Translations under genes and position numbers: made by a program | In this document: positions 1 to 8,926 of the stretch, one piece after another | Layout of the letters: each line of letters opens with the position of its first letter | How positions within the stretch are numbered: position 1 is the first letter of the stretch | The notes under the pieces: generated by a model | What the model was told of the DNA's origin: nothing | Databases searched by the model: none | Seen by the model: the letters and a program-made list of their open reading frames with translations, nothing else | Assembly: GCA_026713825.1 (NCBI GenBank) | Contig: JAPONS010000007.1 | Span: forward strand, 1 to 54,140 | Reading direction: 5' to 3' | From: Chloroflexota bacterium | GTDB taxonomy: Bacteria > Chloroflexota > Dehalococcoidia > Lucifugimonadales > UBA1127 | Length of the DNA: 54,140 bases

Positions 1-1
1 G

Positions 2-301
2 AGCTACAACTACTCGGGGATCAACAACTTCCCGCTGCAGGACATCTGCCAGATCGAGGACCAGGGCGGGCCGATCATGGACCGGACGCGGGAGCGGCTG
101 ACAAGCCAGGACACGCTGAACATCCACATCCGGCACCAGCTGATCAAGGCGGCCCGCGACCTGCAGGAAGGGCAGGAACCGGCGGCCCCCCACCGGCCGG
201 AGTTGTTCAAGGTGCGAAGCGGCAACGTCTCGGCGCCAAAGGACAAGCCGATGATGGAGATCTTGCGAGAGGCGCTGAAGGACCTGGTCCCGACGACATA
301 G
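2..301 (+). CDS. Rieske non-heme iron oxygenase, alpha subunit (C-terminal end only)
   Basis: Only the last 99 codons lie in the window; the frame is open from base 2 to the TAG at 299-301. The residues QDICQIEDQGGPIMDRTRE followed by a region matching L-x-x-x-D-x-x-x-I-x-x-R-x-x-L are the usual tail of phthalate 4,5-dioxygenase-like ring-hydroxylating oxygenases, after the iron-binding catalytic domain. The Rieske centre and the iron ligands lie outside the window and cannot be checked. It shares strand with the transporter operon that follows 65 bases later, so a joint role in taking up and oxidising an organic substrate is plausible but inferred. Confidence 0.72.
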   Translation, partial: SYNYSGINNFPLQDICQIEDQGGPIMDRTRERLTSQDTLNIHIRHQLIKAARDLQEGQEPAAPHRPELFKVRSGNVSAPKDKPMMEILREALKDLVPTT

Positions 302-366
302 AGTCAGGGACTATTCCTACTGGACACTCTTTAACACGGCACACAGATAGAGGCGGGGGGCGAGTA

Positions 367-741
367 TTGACGAAATACGGGAGCGTTTACTTGTCAGCCC
401 GTCATATGCGAAGGCCGGAACTTCTGGTAGCTCGGGAGCGGTTGGAGGCGGCGGGCCTCAAGGTGACCTCCCGTTGGCTCGACGGCCTGGGCCAGTCCGG
501 CAACATCGCGCAGATGTCACGGGAGGACATCGAGCAGTCCGACGTGTACATCCTGCTCGGCGACGAGCGGGGGGACAGCGGACACCGCCATGTGGAGTTC
601 GGCATTGCCATGGCGTTAGGCAAACCAATCATTGTGGTGGCCCCTGAGGCGGAGAATATCTGGCAACGCCTGCCGGGGGTCACCGTCGTCCAGGGGTGGG
701 AAGAGGCCTACATACTAGCAGGAGGGGGATTACAGTCATGA
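367..741 (+). CDS. Nucleoside 2-deoxyribosyltransferase-like protein
   Basis: A 124-residue protein of the nucleoside 2-deoxyribosyltransferase fold, which cleaves or transfers deoxyribose between bases. The N-terminus reads VYLSARHMRRPE, and the segment GHRHVEFGIAMALGKPIIVV (residues about 77-96) is the family signature with the putative nucleophilic Glu in H-V-E-F-G. The start is a TTG at 367 preceded by the purine-rich run aggcggggggcgag. The stop overlaps the next gene by four bases (ATGA at 738-741), so it is translationally coupled to the substrate-binding lipoprotein. That link with a transporter is unusual. Members of this family also act as nucleotide-metabolite hydrolases, so the substrate is open. 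Confidence 0.7.
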   Translation: MTKYGSVYLSARHMRRPELLVARERLEAAGLKVTSRWLDGLGQSGNIAQMSREDIEQSDVYILLGDERGDSGHRHVEFGIAMALGKPIIVVAPEAENIWQRLPGVTVVQGWEEAYILAGGGLQS

Positions 742-2576
742 AACGGCGGATCATGCGCGCGTTCATAATCTTTGGGGCTCTGCTTATGCTGCTCTCGTTA
801 GTGGCAGCTTGTGGTGGGGATGACGACGACAATGGCACGACGTCCACCACCACCGACTCGTCTTCCACGACGGCTGCAGCAGTCCCAACGACAGCCGCAG
901 CGATGACGGACACCGGCAGCGCCGCCCCGGCGGCGGACGCCATGGAGTCGTTCCCATCTGCGGTTGCGGAAGGGCAGTACAAATTGGAGCCGGATGAGGG
1001 CATTCCTCAATACGGCGGTTATCTCCAGCTGAGCGCCGGCGAGGACCCGAGGTCCTTGAACTTCCTCGACAACGTCTCCGCCGGAACCGGAGGAGTGTTG
1101 CAGGGGGTCTACGACCGGCTGGTTATCTGGAAGTTCGAGGGTGGCGAGAGAACGTGGAAGGAGATCGCCCCCGGCATTGCCGACAGTTGGACAGTGAGCG
1201 ACGACGGAACGCAGTGGACGTTCAAGCTGCGTGATGACGTCGTGTTCCACGACGGCACGCCGTTGACCTCCGCGGACGTCAAGGCCACCTACGACCACTA
1301 CGTTGCGTCCGCCGCTGGCGAGATTGATTTCCGTCCGCCCGCTCGGTCGTACGTGGGTCCCTTCGTCGAGACCGTCGAAGCCCCGGACGATTACACCGTG
1401 GTGCTCAACCTGAACGCGCCGGCTGCGGTGTTGCTCCAAAACCTGTCTGCTGCATGGGCGAACATCGTCTCCAAGAAGGACATTGACGAGAACGGCTTGG
1501 AATGGTTCGTCACCAACTCCAACGGAACCGGCCCCTTCCAGTGGGTGCCTGATAAGTGGGAGCGCGGCGTCAGTTTCGAGCTTGAAAAGAATGAGAACTA
1601 CTGGCAGGATGGGCTGCCCTACCTGGACGGCAAGCGGTACACCATCATTTCGTCTTCCTCGCTGCTCCGGGCGGCCTTTGAGACCCAGGCCATTGACGTG
1701 ACCACCGCCGCTGGCGTCGGAAACGTCGACGAGATTCTTAGCAAGCTCGGCGACAAGGTCCGCGTCGTTGAGGGCCCCGGTGGTTCGCCCGCCTGGGTCA
1801 TGTTGAACACGACCAAGCCGCCATTTGACGACGTCCGTGTCAGGCAGGCCATCTACTTGCTGATTGACCGTGATGAACTGGCAAGCAAGATGCTGCAGGG
1901 AGCCCCGGGCTTCATCGGTACGTGGTTTGAGCCCAACACCTTCTCGGGCGGCTACGGCACGTCTCTGGACGAGTTGAGGCAGTCGGACCCGTCTTACATG
2001 ACTGACAAGACGCAGGCGATTGCGCAGGCCACTCAGCTGTTCGCAGCGGCCGGCGTTGACCCCAGGGGCATCGAGCTGACGGTCATTTCACGGGGCAACT
2101 CGCCAACCGCTTCCACGTTCCTCGGAGGCCAGGTCCTGTCGCAGCAGCTGTCCGAGGTGGGCTTCGACGTCGAGTTTAGCGCCCAGGAGTCATTGGCTGC
2201 GGTCGAGGCGCTCAGGTCCGGCGAGGGCTGGAACGCCACCGTCTACACGAGCGCGCTCCCGTACCCGGCGCCTGAGTCCATGCTGAACCGGTACTTGTCC
2301 AGCACCGGCCAGCGGAACTACTCGGGCCTGGTCGATGACACCATCGACACTCTGGCTTTGAGTATCACCAGCGCCACCAGTGAGGAAGAGAGGCGCCAGA
2401 ACATTACCGCGCTTGAGAATTACCTCAGGGAAGGCAAGAACGCCATGTTCTTCGTCTACTTCGGTGGCGTGCAGTTCCTGGAGCAGAGCTACGTCCACGG
2501 CCGCCGCTTCGTCTCCTCCTGGTTCGCGCAGTACGACGAGCGGACGTGGGTCGATGAGAATTCGCCAACGCGCTAG
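738..2576 (+). CDS. ABC transporter substrate-binding lipoprotein, family 5 (peptide/opine type)
   Basis: This 612-residue lipoprotein captures a substrate outside the cell for the ABC importer encoded downstream. The start is ATG 738 with the strong site ggaggggg at 720-727; the longer open frame from 696 lacks a sensible signal sequence. The N-terminus MKRRIMRAF, a hydrophobic stretch and the lipobox V-A-A-C (Cys at about 27) mark lipidation. A D/S/T-rich linker follows (residues 30-60), then the SBP_bac_5 domain with typical segments such as ADSWTVSDDGTQWTFKLRDD and VVFHDGTPLTSADV. Length is within the family range. It leads the importer genes, although an SDR gene separates it from the permeases. 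Substrate class (peptide, opine, glycoside) cannot be read from sequence. Confidence 0.9.
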   Translation: MKRRIMRAFIIFGALLMLLSLVAACGGDDDDNGTTSTTTDSSSTTAAAVPTTAAAMTDTGSAAPAADAMESFPSAVAEGQYKLEPDEGIPQYGGYLQLSAGEDPRSLNFLDNVSAGTGGVLQGVYDRLVIWKFEGGERTWKEIAPGIADSWTVSDDGTQWTFKLRDDVVFHDGTPLTSADVKATYDHYVASAAGEIDFRPPARSYVGPFVETVEAPDDYTVVLNLNAPAAVLLQNLSAAWANIVSKKDIDENGLEWFVTNSNGTGPFQWVPDKWERGVSFELEKNENYWQDGLPYLDGKRYTIISSSSLLRAAFETQAIDVTTAAGVGNVDEILSKLGDKVRVVEGPGGSPAWVMLNTTKPPFDDVRVRQAIYLLIDRDELASKMLQGAPGFIGTWFEPNTFSGGYGTSLDELRQSDPSYMTDKTQAIAQATQLFAAAGVDPRGIELTVISRGNSPTASTFLGGQVLSQQLSEVGFDVEFSAQESLAAVEALRSGEGWNATVYTSALPYPAPESMLNRYLSSTGQRNYSGLVDDTIDTLALSITSATSEEERRQNITALENYLREGKNAMFFVYFGGVQFLEQSYVHGRRFVSSWFAQYDERTWVDENSPTR

Positions 2577-2634
2577 CGTGCGCGCCGACAGTTAACAGAA
2601 GACTGTTTGAAGTCTGATACTAAAGGGGGGCGTC

Positions 2635-3462
2635 ATGGCTCGTCTTGAGGGAAAGGTCGCTCTTGTAACGGGCTCCGGACCCAACATCGGCAGCGGCCTC
2701 GCCTACGGTCTGGCCATGCATGGCGCCAAGGTGGCATGCAACGACCTGAGCCCGGAGGCGGCGGAGAAGGCCGCGGAGCGTATCCGGGCCGATGGCGGCG
2801 AGGCCATGGCGCTCCCTGGCGACGTTACGAACGAAGAAGAAGTCCGGGAGTACGTCCGGAAGGTTGAGGACGAGTGGGGCAAGATCGACATTCTCGTCAA
2901 CAACGCGGCAATCCTGGGCGGACGGGGCGTGCTCGAGTACGCCTATGACGCCTACGAGCGGCAGGTGCGCGTCATCACCTCCGGCAACTTCCTGAACACC
3001 AAATACGTGGCCCACTCGATGATCGAGCGGGGCATACGCGGCAGCATCATCTGCACCCTTTCGACGGCCGCATGGTCGGGCACTGGAAGCGTGGGCTACT
3101 GCACGGGCAAGGGCGGCATCGTGAACTTCATCCGCTCGTGCGCCGTTGAGCTTGCACAATACGGCATTCGCGTAAACGGGTTCACGCCCATCGCCACCCA
3201 GCCTGACAACCCGGAGATCGTGGAGCAGTGGAACGAGCGGCAGGCGCAGGCCGGAGGCGGATCTCGCCAGCTGTTCACCCCGATGGGTCGGCAGCCAACC
3301 CCGACCGACTACGTGCCCGCCGTCGTGTTCCTGGCATCCGACGAGTCGCTGATGATTTCCGGGATCGACATCAAGATCGATGGTGCGGCGAGTTCGAAGC
3401 ATTGGCGCTGGCAGGGCCCCGACATAGAGGCGCCTCAACCGATTTCCGTCTGGGGACTGTAG
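2635..3462 (+). CDS. Short-chain dehydrogenase/reductase (SDR)
   Basis: A 275-residue NAD(P)-dependent oxidoreductase. The nucleotide-binding loop is TGSGPNIGSG (residues 12-21), the NNAA motif follows at about residue 88, and the catalytic Tyr and Lys sit in Y-C-T-G-K (about 155-159) with Ser in the LSTAAWSG stretch upstream. The start ATG 2635 has aaggggggcg just before it. It is inserted between the substrate-binding lipoprotein and the permease genes, all on the same strand, which suggests it acts on the imported compound. The long C-terminal tail (HWRWQGPDIEAPQPISVWGL) after the usual end of the Rossmann domain is not typical of FabG-like members. Confidence 0.86.
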   Translation: MARLEGKVALVTGSGPNIGSGLAYGLAMHGAKVACNDLSPEAAEKAAERIRADGGEAMALPGDVTNEEEVREYVRKVEDEWGKIDILVNNAAILGGRGVLEYAYDAYERQVRVITSGNFLNTKYVAHSMIERGIRGSIICTLSTAAWSGTGSVGYCTGKGGIVNFIRSCAVELAQYGIRVNGFTPIATQPDNPEIVEQWNERQAQAGGGSRQLFTPMGRQPTPTDYVPAVVFLASDESLMISGIDIKIDGAASSKHWRWQGPDIEAPQPISVWGL

Positions 3463-3517
3463 CTGCCGCTAGACACAAGCGTTTCACCAGTCTTCAACCA
3501 ATGGGGGTTGCTTGGGA

Positions 3518-3544
3518 CGCTGACACGGGTATCCTGTGTCAGCG
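3518..3544 (+). terminator. Stem-loop between the SDR and permease genes
   Basis: A perfect 9-bp inverted repeat, cgctgacac and gtgtcagcg, encloses a 9-base loop. It is followed by a T-rich but interrupted stretch (cttgttattct). It may work as a partial terminator or as an mRNA-stabilising hairpin that sets different expression for the lipoprotein/SDR genes and the membrane components. No run of five Ts follows, so full termination is unlikely. Confidence 0.45.
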
Positions 3545-3596
3545 CCAGTCTTGTTATTCTGCGTGAAGACACATTTGGCGGTAGAGGAAGCGGTCA

Positions 3597-4553
3597 ATGC
3601 GCGAGTACATAGCGAAGCGTGTTCTGCTGATGGTGCCCACTGCCATTCTGGCAACGCTCATCGTCTTCACTCTGATGAAGATCGCGCCGGGTGACCCTGC
3701 AACCGCAATTCTTGCCGACCTGGACGTAATCAGCCAGGAGGCGGAGGCGGAAGCGCAGATCCGGGCGCAGCTCGGGCTGGACAAGCCTCTGCCCATTCAG
3801 TACATCAACTGGCTTGGCTCCGTTGTGCGCTTCGAGTTTGGCGAGTCCATCTGGCAGTACCGCCCGGTCCGGGACATCGTGCTCGAGCGGCTGCCGAGGA
3901 CGCTCGAGCTGGGCGCGCTCATCGTGCTCCTGACCGCAATATGGGCCGTGCCGGGCGGCATTATCTCGGCCGTGCAACACAATAAGTTAACGGACCAGGT
4001 GCTGCGGGTCTTGAGCATTTCCGGGCTGAGCATCCCCAACGTGTGGCTGGGAACGCTCGTCATATTCGTCCTGGCCGCGTACTTCAACTGGATCCCATCG
4101 CTTCGCTGGCACAGCCCCACGGAGGACCTGGGTGCGAACCTCTCGCACATCATCTTTCCCGCGATCATCGTCTCGTCCTCGACCGGCGCGTCGATCCTGC
4201 GCATGACGCGCAGCCAGATGCTGGAGGTGCTGCGGGAGGACTACGTGCGCACGGCCCGCGCCAAGGGACTCGGCTTCCAGATGGTCCTCATACGCCACGC
4301 CCTGCGAAACGCACTCCTGCCCGTGCTGACGCAGTTCGGGGGTCTCATGGGCGTCATGGTCACCGGCGTCGTGGTGACGGAGACGATCTTCCAGGTGCCG
4401 GGCATGGGCAGGGCGATGGTGGAGGCCATCGGAAACAGGGACTATCCCATCATTCAGGGGTTGGTGCTGCTCAATATCGCGATGGTGCTGATGATCAATC
4501 TCATTGTTGACCTGTTGTATTCGGTCATTGACCCACGCATCCGTTACTCGTAG
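3597..4553 (+). CDS. ABC transporter permease, DppB/OppB type
   Basis: A 318-residue inner-membrane permease of the peptide/nickel importer class. It starts with a TM segment (VLLMVPTAILATLIVFTLMK), has the periplasmic loop with LPIQYINWLGSVVRFEFG, and carries the cytoplasmic EAA-type coupling helix around EDYVRTARAKGLGFQMVLIR that contacts the ATPases. About six membrane segments are visible. It ends with the typical YSVIDPRIRY. The start ATG 3597 is preceded by gaggaag. It is followed 19 bases later by the partner permease. Confidence 0.92.
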   Translation: MREYIAKRVLLMVPTAILATLIVFTLMKIAPGDPATAILADLDVISQEAEAEAQIRAQLGLDKPLPIQYINWLGSVVRFEFGESIWQYRPVRDIVLERLPRTLELGALIVLLTAIWAVPGGIISAVQHNKLTDQVLRVLSISGLSIPNVWLGTLVIFVLAAYFNWIPSLRWHSPTEDLGANLSHIIFPAIIVSSSTGASILRMTRSQMLEVLREDYVRTARAKGLGFQMVLIRHALRNALLPVLTQFGGLMGVMVTGVVVTETIFQVPGMGRAMVEAIGNRDYPIIQGLVLLNIAMVLMINLIVDLLYSVIDPRIRYS

Positions 4554-4572
4554 TACGTGAGGGAGCCGGCGC

Positions 4573-5478
4573 ATGGCGATGGAAGGTGACGCGGCTGCTG
4601 TCAGGGCGGAGGAAGGAATCGTCCTGCGGACGCAACCGTCCTTTACAACGAAGCTGGCCCGATGGTGCCGGAAGAACCCCGTCGGCGTCGTTGGGTGGGT
4701 GCTGATTATGATCCTTCTGGCCATGGCGGCGTTCGCGGACGTGGCGTCCACCCACGAGCCCAACAACCTCGCCGGCAACATCAACGAGTTGCCGACGTCG
4801 ACGCACTACCTGGGGACCGACCTCGTTGGCCGCGACATCTTCAGCCGGCTGCTTCACGGTGCACGGGTCTCCTTGGCCGTCGGGTTCTGGGCGGTGTTCA
4901 TGGGCGTCACAGCGGGCCTCCTGCTGGGGCTCGTCAGCGCGTACGTGGGAGGGGTATTCGACCTGCTCATGCAGCGGCTCGTGGACGCGAACATCGCCAT
5001 ACCGGGCATCGTGCTGGCGTTGGTGATCGTCGCCGTGCTGGGGCCGAGCGTCACGAACGTGATCATCGCCCTTGCCGTCAACTATATCTCGACGTCCGCG
5101 CGGGTGACGCGGTCCGTGGTGCTGCGGGAGAAGGCGCGGGTGTACGTCGAGGCGGCAAGGTCGCTTGGCGCTTCCAGCACCCGCATCATGTTCCTGCATG
5201 TGCTGCCCAACTCGATATCGCCGTACCTGGTTCTGGTCAGCGTTTCCATCGGCAGCGCCATCATCGGCGAGGCGTCCCTGAGCTTCCTGGGAGCGGGCGT
5301 CGGCGCCGACACGGCGTCCTGGGGCTCGATGCTGTCGACGGCGGCGGCGCGTCCTTACGACGTGTCCTGGACGCTGGCCCTGGCCCCGGGAATGGCCATT
5401 GCCCTGGCGGTGCTGGGCTTCAACCTATTCGCCGACTCGCTGCGGGACACTTTGGACCCGCGGCTGCGGAACCGGTAA
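4573..5478 (+). CDS. ABC transporter permease, DppC/OppC type
   Basis: A 301-residue second permease subunit. After a short cytoplasmic N-terminus comes KNPVGVVGWVLIMILLAMAAF, the first TM segment. The motif HYLGTDLVGRDIFSRLLHGA (about residues 78-97) is the hallmark of DppC-type permeases, and the coupling helix VYVEAARSLGASSTRIMFLH with the following PN is clear. It ends DSLRDTLDPRLRNR, as most family members do. The start ATG 4573 has gggag seven bases upstream. Confidence 0.92.
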   Translation: MAMEGDAAAVRAEEGIVLRTQPSFTTKLARWCRKNPVGVVGWVLIMILLAMAAFADVASTHEPNNLAGNINELPTSTHYLGTDLVGRDIFSRLLHGARVSLAVGFWAVFMGVTAGLLLGLVSAYVGGVFDLLMQRLVDANIAIPGIVLALVIVAVLGPSVTNVIIALAVNYISTSARVTRSVVLREKARVYVEAARSLGASSTRIMFLHVLPNSISPYLVLVSVSIGSAIIGEASLSFLGAGVGADTASWGSMLSTAAARPYDVSWTLALAPGMAIALAVLGFNLFADSLRDTLDPRLRNR

Positions 5479-5570
5479 GGCGAGATGCGCAATCGCTCGA
5501 CCGGGGCCGCGTTGGTCAGCGCTTTGCCGCCGGCGCGGGGGTCCGAGACACAAAGAATGGATGAGCGTGC

Positions 5571-6572
5571 ATGAACCTTCTGGAAGTGAAGAACCTCTCG
5601 ACTTACTTCTTCCAGGAAGACAGCACCGTGCGAGCGGTGGACGACGTCAGCTACGACCTGGAGGAGGGCGAGACGCTGGCGCTGGTGGGCGAGAGCGGCT
5701 GCGGCAAGAGCGTCAGCGCCCTCTCCATCATGAGGCTCGTCCCTGACCCGCCTGGCCGCATCGTCAACGGCGAGGTGATCTTCAACGACATAGACCTGGT
5801 CCGGCTCTCCGAGCAGCAGATGCGGACGGTGCGTGGCCGGGAGATCGCCATGATCTTCCAGGAGCCGATGACCTCGCTGAACCCGGTGCTGACCATCGGC
5901 CGCCAACTGACGGAGGCGCTGGAGCTGCACCTGGGGATGACCAGCTCCGAGGCGCGGAACCGGGCAGTCGAGCTCCTCGACATGGTGGGCATTCCGGAGG
6001 GCCGGCAACGGCTGAAGAGCTACCCGCACCAGTTCAGCGGCGGCATGCGCCAGCGCGTCATGATCGCGATGGCCCTGAGCTGCAACCCCAAGCTGCTGAT
6101 CGCCGACGAGCCCACGACGGCGCTGGACGTCACCATCCAGGCCCAGATCCTCGAGCTCGTCCAGGAGTTGTGCAAGGAGCTTGGCACGGCGGTCATTCTG
6201 ATCACCCATAACTTGGGCGTCGTGGCGCGGTACGCCCACCGGGTCAACGTCATGTACGCCGGGAAGATCATCGAACGGGGACTGGCCCGCGAGATCTACC
6301 ATGAGCCGTCGCACCCCTACACGCTGGGCCTGCTGCGTTCGGTGCCGCGTCTGGACGTGACGCGGAGGGAGCGCCTCGAGGCCATCGAGGGCCTTCCGCC
6401 CGAACTGGACCTTCTGCCGAAGGGCTGCGCCTACTATCCGCGGTGCCCTTTCCGCATGGACCGGTGCCTGGAGGAGGTGCCGCCCCTCGAACCCGTCGCC
6501 GGGGGCCACCTGGCGGCGTGCTGGGCGAGCGAGACCGTTTACCAGCTCGCAAAGGGAGCACAGCAGCGATGA
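5571..6572 (+). CDS. ABC transporter ATP-binding protein, DppD/OppD type
   Basis: A 333-residue ATPase. Walker A is GESGCGKS (residues 40-47), the Q-loop lies in [12 protein letters not shown], the signature is FSGGMRQRV, and Walker B is [12 protein letters not shown] with the H-loop ILITHNLG. The C-terminal oligopeptide-transporter extension carries the four spaced cysteines ([15 protein letters not shown] ... AACWA) that bind an iron-sulfur cluster in studied relatives. A 92-base gap separates it from the permeases; no obvious strong ribosome site is seen before ATG 5571. The stop overlaps the next start (ATGA). Confidence 0.92.
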   Translation: MNLLEVKNLSTYFFQEDSTVRAVDDVSYDLEEGETLALVGESGCGKSVSALSIMRLVPDPPGRIVNGEVIFNDIDLVRLSEQQMRTVRGREIAMIFQEPMTSLNPVLTIGRQLTEALELHLGMTSSEARNRAVELLDMVGIPEGRQRLKSYPHQFSGGMRQRVMIAMALSCNPKLLIADEPTTALDVTIQAQILELVQELCKELGTAVILITHNLGVVARYAHRVNVMYAGKIIERGLAREIYHEPSHPYTLGLLRSVPRLDVTRRERLEAIEGLPPELDLLPKGCAYYPRCPFRMDRCLEEVPPLEPVAGGHLAACWASETVYQLAKGAQQR

Positions 6573-7594
6573 CTGAAATGACTGCAGCGGCGCCCGCCAA
6601 CGGCCACCCGGCCGACCCGCGCGACAACATTCTGGACGTGCGCAACCTCAAGATGTACTTCCCCATCACGTCCGGATTCATCCTCCAGCGCAGGGTGGGC
6701 GACATCAAGGCTGTGGATGACGTCAGCTTCTTCGTCCGGCGCGGCGAGACGCTGGGACTGGTGGGTGAGAGCGGATCCGGCAAGACCACCATCGGTCGCT
6801 GCATCCTGCAACTGGAGAAGCCGACGCAGGGCGAGGTGATGTTCGAGGGCACGGACGTCACCAGAGTCAGCCGGGAAGAACTGCGAGCGCTCCGCCGCCG
6901 CATTCAGATCATCTTCCAGGACCCCTACAGCTCCCTGAACCCGCGAATGAAGGTCCTGAACATCGTCGGCGAAGCGCTGACCATTCATAAACTGGTCAAG
7001 AGTAGGCGAGAGTACCGGCTGCGTGTTGGTGAGCTGCTGCAGCAGGTGGGGCTGAACCCGGAGATGGCCAACCGCTACCCGCACGAGTTCAGCGGCGGGC
7101 AGCGGCAGCGCATCGGCGTGGCGCGGGCGCTGGCCGTGCAGCCTGAGTTCATCGTCGCCGACGAGCCTGTTTCGGCGCTGGACGTGTCCATTCAGGCGCA
7201 GCTCATCAACCTGCTGAAGGACCTGCAGCAGGACCTGGGGCTCTCGTACCTGATGATTGCCCATGACCTGGCCATCGTGCGGCACGTGTCGGACCGGATC
7301 GCGGTGATGTACCTCGGCAAGCTGATGGAGGTGGCCTCCTGGACCGACCTCTACGAGACGCCCCTGCATCCGTATACGACGGCGCTGCTCTCTGCGGTCC
7401 CGATTCCGGACCCGGACATCGAGTCGGAGCGGGACCGCATCATCCTGCAGGGCGGCATCCCGAGCCCCGCGAACCCGCCGTCCGGCTGCGTGTTCCACAC
7501 CCGGTGCCCCATGGCGATCGACGAGTGCAAGACCATCGTCCCGGAGCTGCGGGAGATCACCCCGGACCACTGGGCCGCCTGCATCCGCGTGTAG
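6569..7594 (+). CDS. ABC transporter ATP-binding protein, DppF/OppF type
   Basis: A 341-residue partner ATPase. The start ATG 6569 overlaps the stop of the previous gene and follows aaagggagc; a longer frame from 6443 is only the antiparallel shadow of the upstream gene end. Walker A is GESGSGKTT, the signature is FSGGQRQRI, Walker B is [12 protein letters not shown], and the H-loop is LMIAHDLA. The C-terminal Cys cluster ([15 protein letters not shown] ... WAACI) is present. Together with the upstream genes this completes an SBP, two-permease, two-ATPase importer. Confidence 0.92.
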   Translation: MTEMTAAAPANGHPADPRDNILDVRNLKMYFPITSGFILQRRVGDIKAVDDVSFFVRRGETLGLVGESGSGKTTIGRCILQLEKPTQGEVMFEGTDVTRVSREELRALRRRIQIIFQDPYSSLNPRMKVLNIVGEALTIHKLVKSRREYRLRVGELLQQVGLNPEMANRYPHEFSGGQRQRIGVARALAVQPEFIVADEPVSALDVSIQAQLINLLKDLQQDLGLSYLMIAHDLAIVRHVSDRIAVMYLGKLMEVASWTDLYETPLHPYTTALLSAVPIPDPDIESERDRIILQGGIPSPANPPSGCVFHTRCPMAIDECKTIVPELREITPDHWAACIRV

Positions 7595-7650
7595 GCGGTA
7601 CGCGGCGGCGCTCCAAGCACGTCTCAATCCAGAATTGGAGGTAAGGAGCC

Positions 7651-8454
7651 ATGAAGAGAGAGTGGGAAGAGGTCAAATACCACGTGGCGGTAGCCAACCG
7701 CATCCTGGCGGAAACCGGCTTGGCGGCCGGGTTCCGGGCGTCCCTCGGCCACGCCAGCCTGCGCCTGCCAACGGACCCGGACAAGTTCATCGTCAAGGGA
7801 CGCGGCTACGAGGTCGACGCCCTCTTCAGCATCACGCCGGAGCAGATGATCGTCTGCGACCTGGAGGGCAACAAGGTGGACGGGCCCCTCGGCACCACCC
7901 AGTGCATGGAAGTAAAGATGCACTCCTGCATCTACAAGTTGTACCCCCACGTGAAGTCCGTTGTCCACGTTCACCCCCACTACACCATCCTGGCGACGAC
8001 GCTGCGCAAGCGGCTGCGCCCCATGAACCAGGAAGGCATCCAGCTTGTGCGCAACGAGCTTCCGGTGTGGGACCACGTGAAGACCGTCCAGACCGACGAC
8101 GAGGGCATGGAGGTCGCGGCCCTGCTGGGCGACGGCAAGGCCATTCTGCTTCGCGGGCATGGCGCCACGACCGTGGGCAATTCCCTGGAAGAGTCTGTGA
8201 TGAACATGCTCCAGCTGGAGGAGCAGGCCAAGATGAACTACTGGGCCTACTCCGTCGCCGGCGAGGATCATGCGTACATCGAGGACGCGCTCATCGACGA
8301 GATGACGAACCGCACACCGGCCCACGAGCTCCCGCACTTCAAGCCTTACATGCCCGCGGGTGGGCGCGCTCCACGCGTCGGAGGGGTCTGGGAGTACTAC
8401 ACGCGGCTGGTCACCGGCGATCCGTCGGCGAATCCGCCTATCAGTCCGCTGTAG
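7651..8454 (+). CDS. Class II aldolase/adducin family protein
   Basis: A 267-residue protein of the class II aldolase/adducin fold, whose members include fuculose-phosphate aldolase and sugar-acid decarboxylases. Zinc ligands are visible as HVHPHY (two His, about residues 109-113) and in LLRGHGA (about 168-173), and EVKMH supplies the usual Glu region. The substrate-binding loop that is often S-G-N-x-S reads LGHAS here, as in many uncharacterised soil and marine members. The start ATG 7651 follows ggaggtaaggagcc. As the last gene of the importer run it may process the imported compound; the reaction is not known. Confidence 0.83.
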   Translation: MKREWEEVKYHVAVANRILAETGLAAGFRASLGHASLRLPTDPDKFIVKGRGYEVDALFSITPEQMIVCDLEGNKVDGPLGTTQCMEVKMHSCIYKLYPHVKSVVHVHPHYTILATTLRKRLRPMNQEGIQLVRNELPVWDHVKTVQTDDEGMEVAALLGDGKAILLRGHGATTVGNSLEESVMNMLQLEEQAKMNYWAYSVAGEDHAYIEDALIDEMTNRTPAHELPHFKPYMPAGGRAPRVGGVWEYYTRLVTGDPSANPPISPL

Positions 8455-8500
8455 GCAGCGCTTTCGGTCTCGGCCGACTACAACGCCGGATGACGTCTGA

Positions 8501-8704
8501 GGCTGGCCGAACGTCACGCAGGCGACGGTCTCCGTTGGCGACATTGTCTTCTGTGTGGAAGTCGAGCGGGACATACTCTCGCTGACGACAGCGGGGCAAT
8601 CGCCGCTCGTACTCACCATCCTGGAGACCAACCTCGGCGGCAACGGCTATCCGGGGCTGGAGGTGCTGGGGCGGATGTGGGGGGAGGGCGCATTGCGACG
8701 GTAG
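8501..8704 (+). pseudogene. 3' gene fragment of unknown family
   Basis: An open stretch of 67 codons between TGA 8498-8500 and TAG 8702-8704 has protein-like composition (for example SPLVLTILETNLGGNGYPGL then EVLGRMWGEGALRR) and high GC3 like the backbone. No ATG start or ribosome site precedes it. It reads like the C-terminal part of a longer gene whose front is missing. The last codons overlap the left arm of the 14-bp inverted repeat that bounds the accessory block, so it may have been cut when that block arrived. I do not recognise the family. Confidence 0.4.
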
Positions 8705-8712
8705 TGTTACAG
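8699..8712 (+). repeat. Left arm of 14-bp inverted repeat bounding the accessory block
   Basis: The sequence cggtagtgttacag is found again, inverted and without mismatch, at 10918-10931. The next three inner bases match at two of three positions. The two arms enclose about 2.2 kb of lower-GC DNA with genes unlike their neighbours. No transposase is encoded between them, and no flanking target duplication was seen. Confidence 0.6.
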
Positions 8713-8713
8713 T

Positions 8714-8742
8714 TTGACACACCCCGTTCTGTTTGATGAGCT
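8714..8742 (+). promoter_or_regulatory. Candidate sigma-70-type promoter for the 51-aa ORF
   Basis: TTGACA (8714-8719) lies one base inside the left repeat arm. The hexamer 17 bases further, tgagct, is a poor -10. The 51-aa ORF starts 18 bases after it. The -35 is perfect but the -10 is weak, so this is tentative. Confidence 0.35.
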
Positions 8743-8760
8743 TACGAGGTTCAGGAGGGA

Positions 8761-8916
8761 GTGAGGGCGAAGAGCATAAAGGCGAAGCCGAAGCGTCCCA
8801 AGAATGCAATGGGCGCTGCCGTGATTGTAGCCAAGATCATCACGGGGGAAATAGAGGAAGAGCCCACGACGCGGTTCATCGTGGAAGTCGTGCCGGAGCC
8901 GCCACCCAAGAAGTAG
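8761..8916 (+). CDS. Small basic hypothetical protein (51 aa)
   Basis: GTG 8761 follows aggagg at 8753-8758 (spacing only two bases). The product has a Lys/Arg-rich N-terminus (MRAKSIKAKPKRPKNAMG), a short hydrophobic stretch (AAVIVAKIITG), an acidic patch (EIEEEPTTRF) and a Pro/Lys tail (VPEPPPKK). A good intrinsic terminator begins 11 bases after its TAG, and a possible promoter lies upstream, so it looks like a one-gene transcription unit. The family is not recognised. The low-complexity ends suggest nucleic-acid or membrane contact, which is speculation. Confidence 0.5.
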   Translation: MRAKSIKAKPKRPKNAMGAAVIVAKIITGEIEEEPTTRFIVEVVPEPPPKK

Positions 8917-8926
8917 AATCTCAGGA

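Noticed and set aside
5355-6509. Long minus-strand open frame opposite the ABC ATPase (and similar ones opposite the MFS, GatA, SerS and amidase genes)
   Set aside because: High-GC shadow frames: His/Arg/Ala-rich, no domains, and codon phase locked to the real gene.
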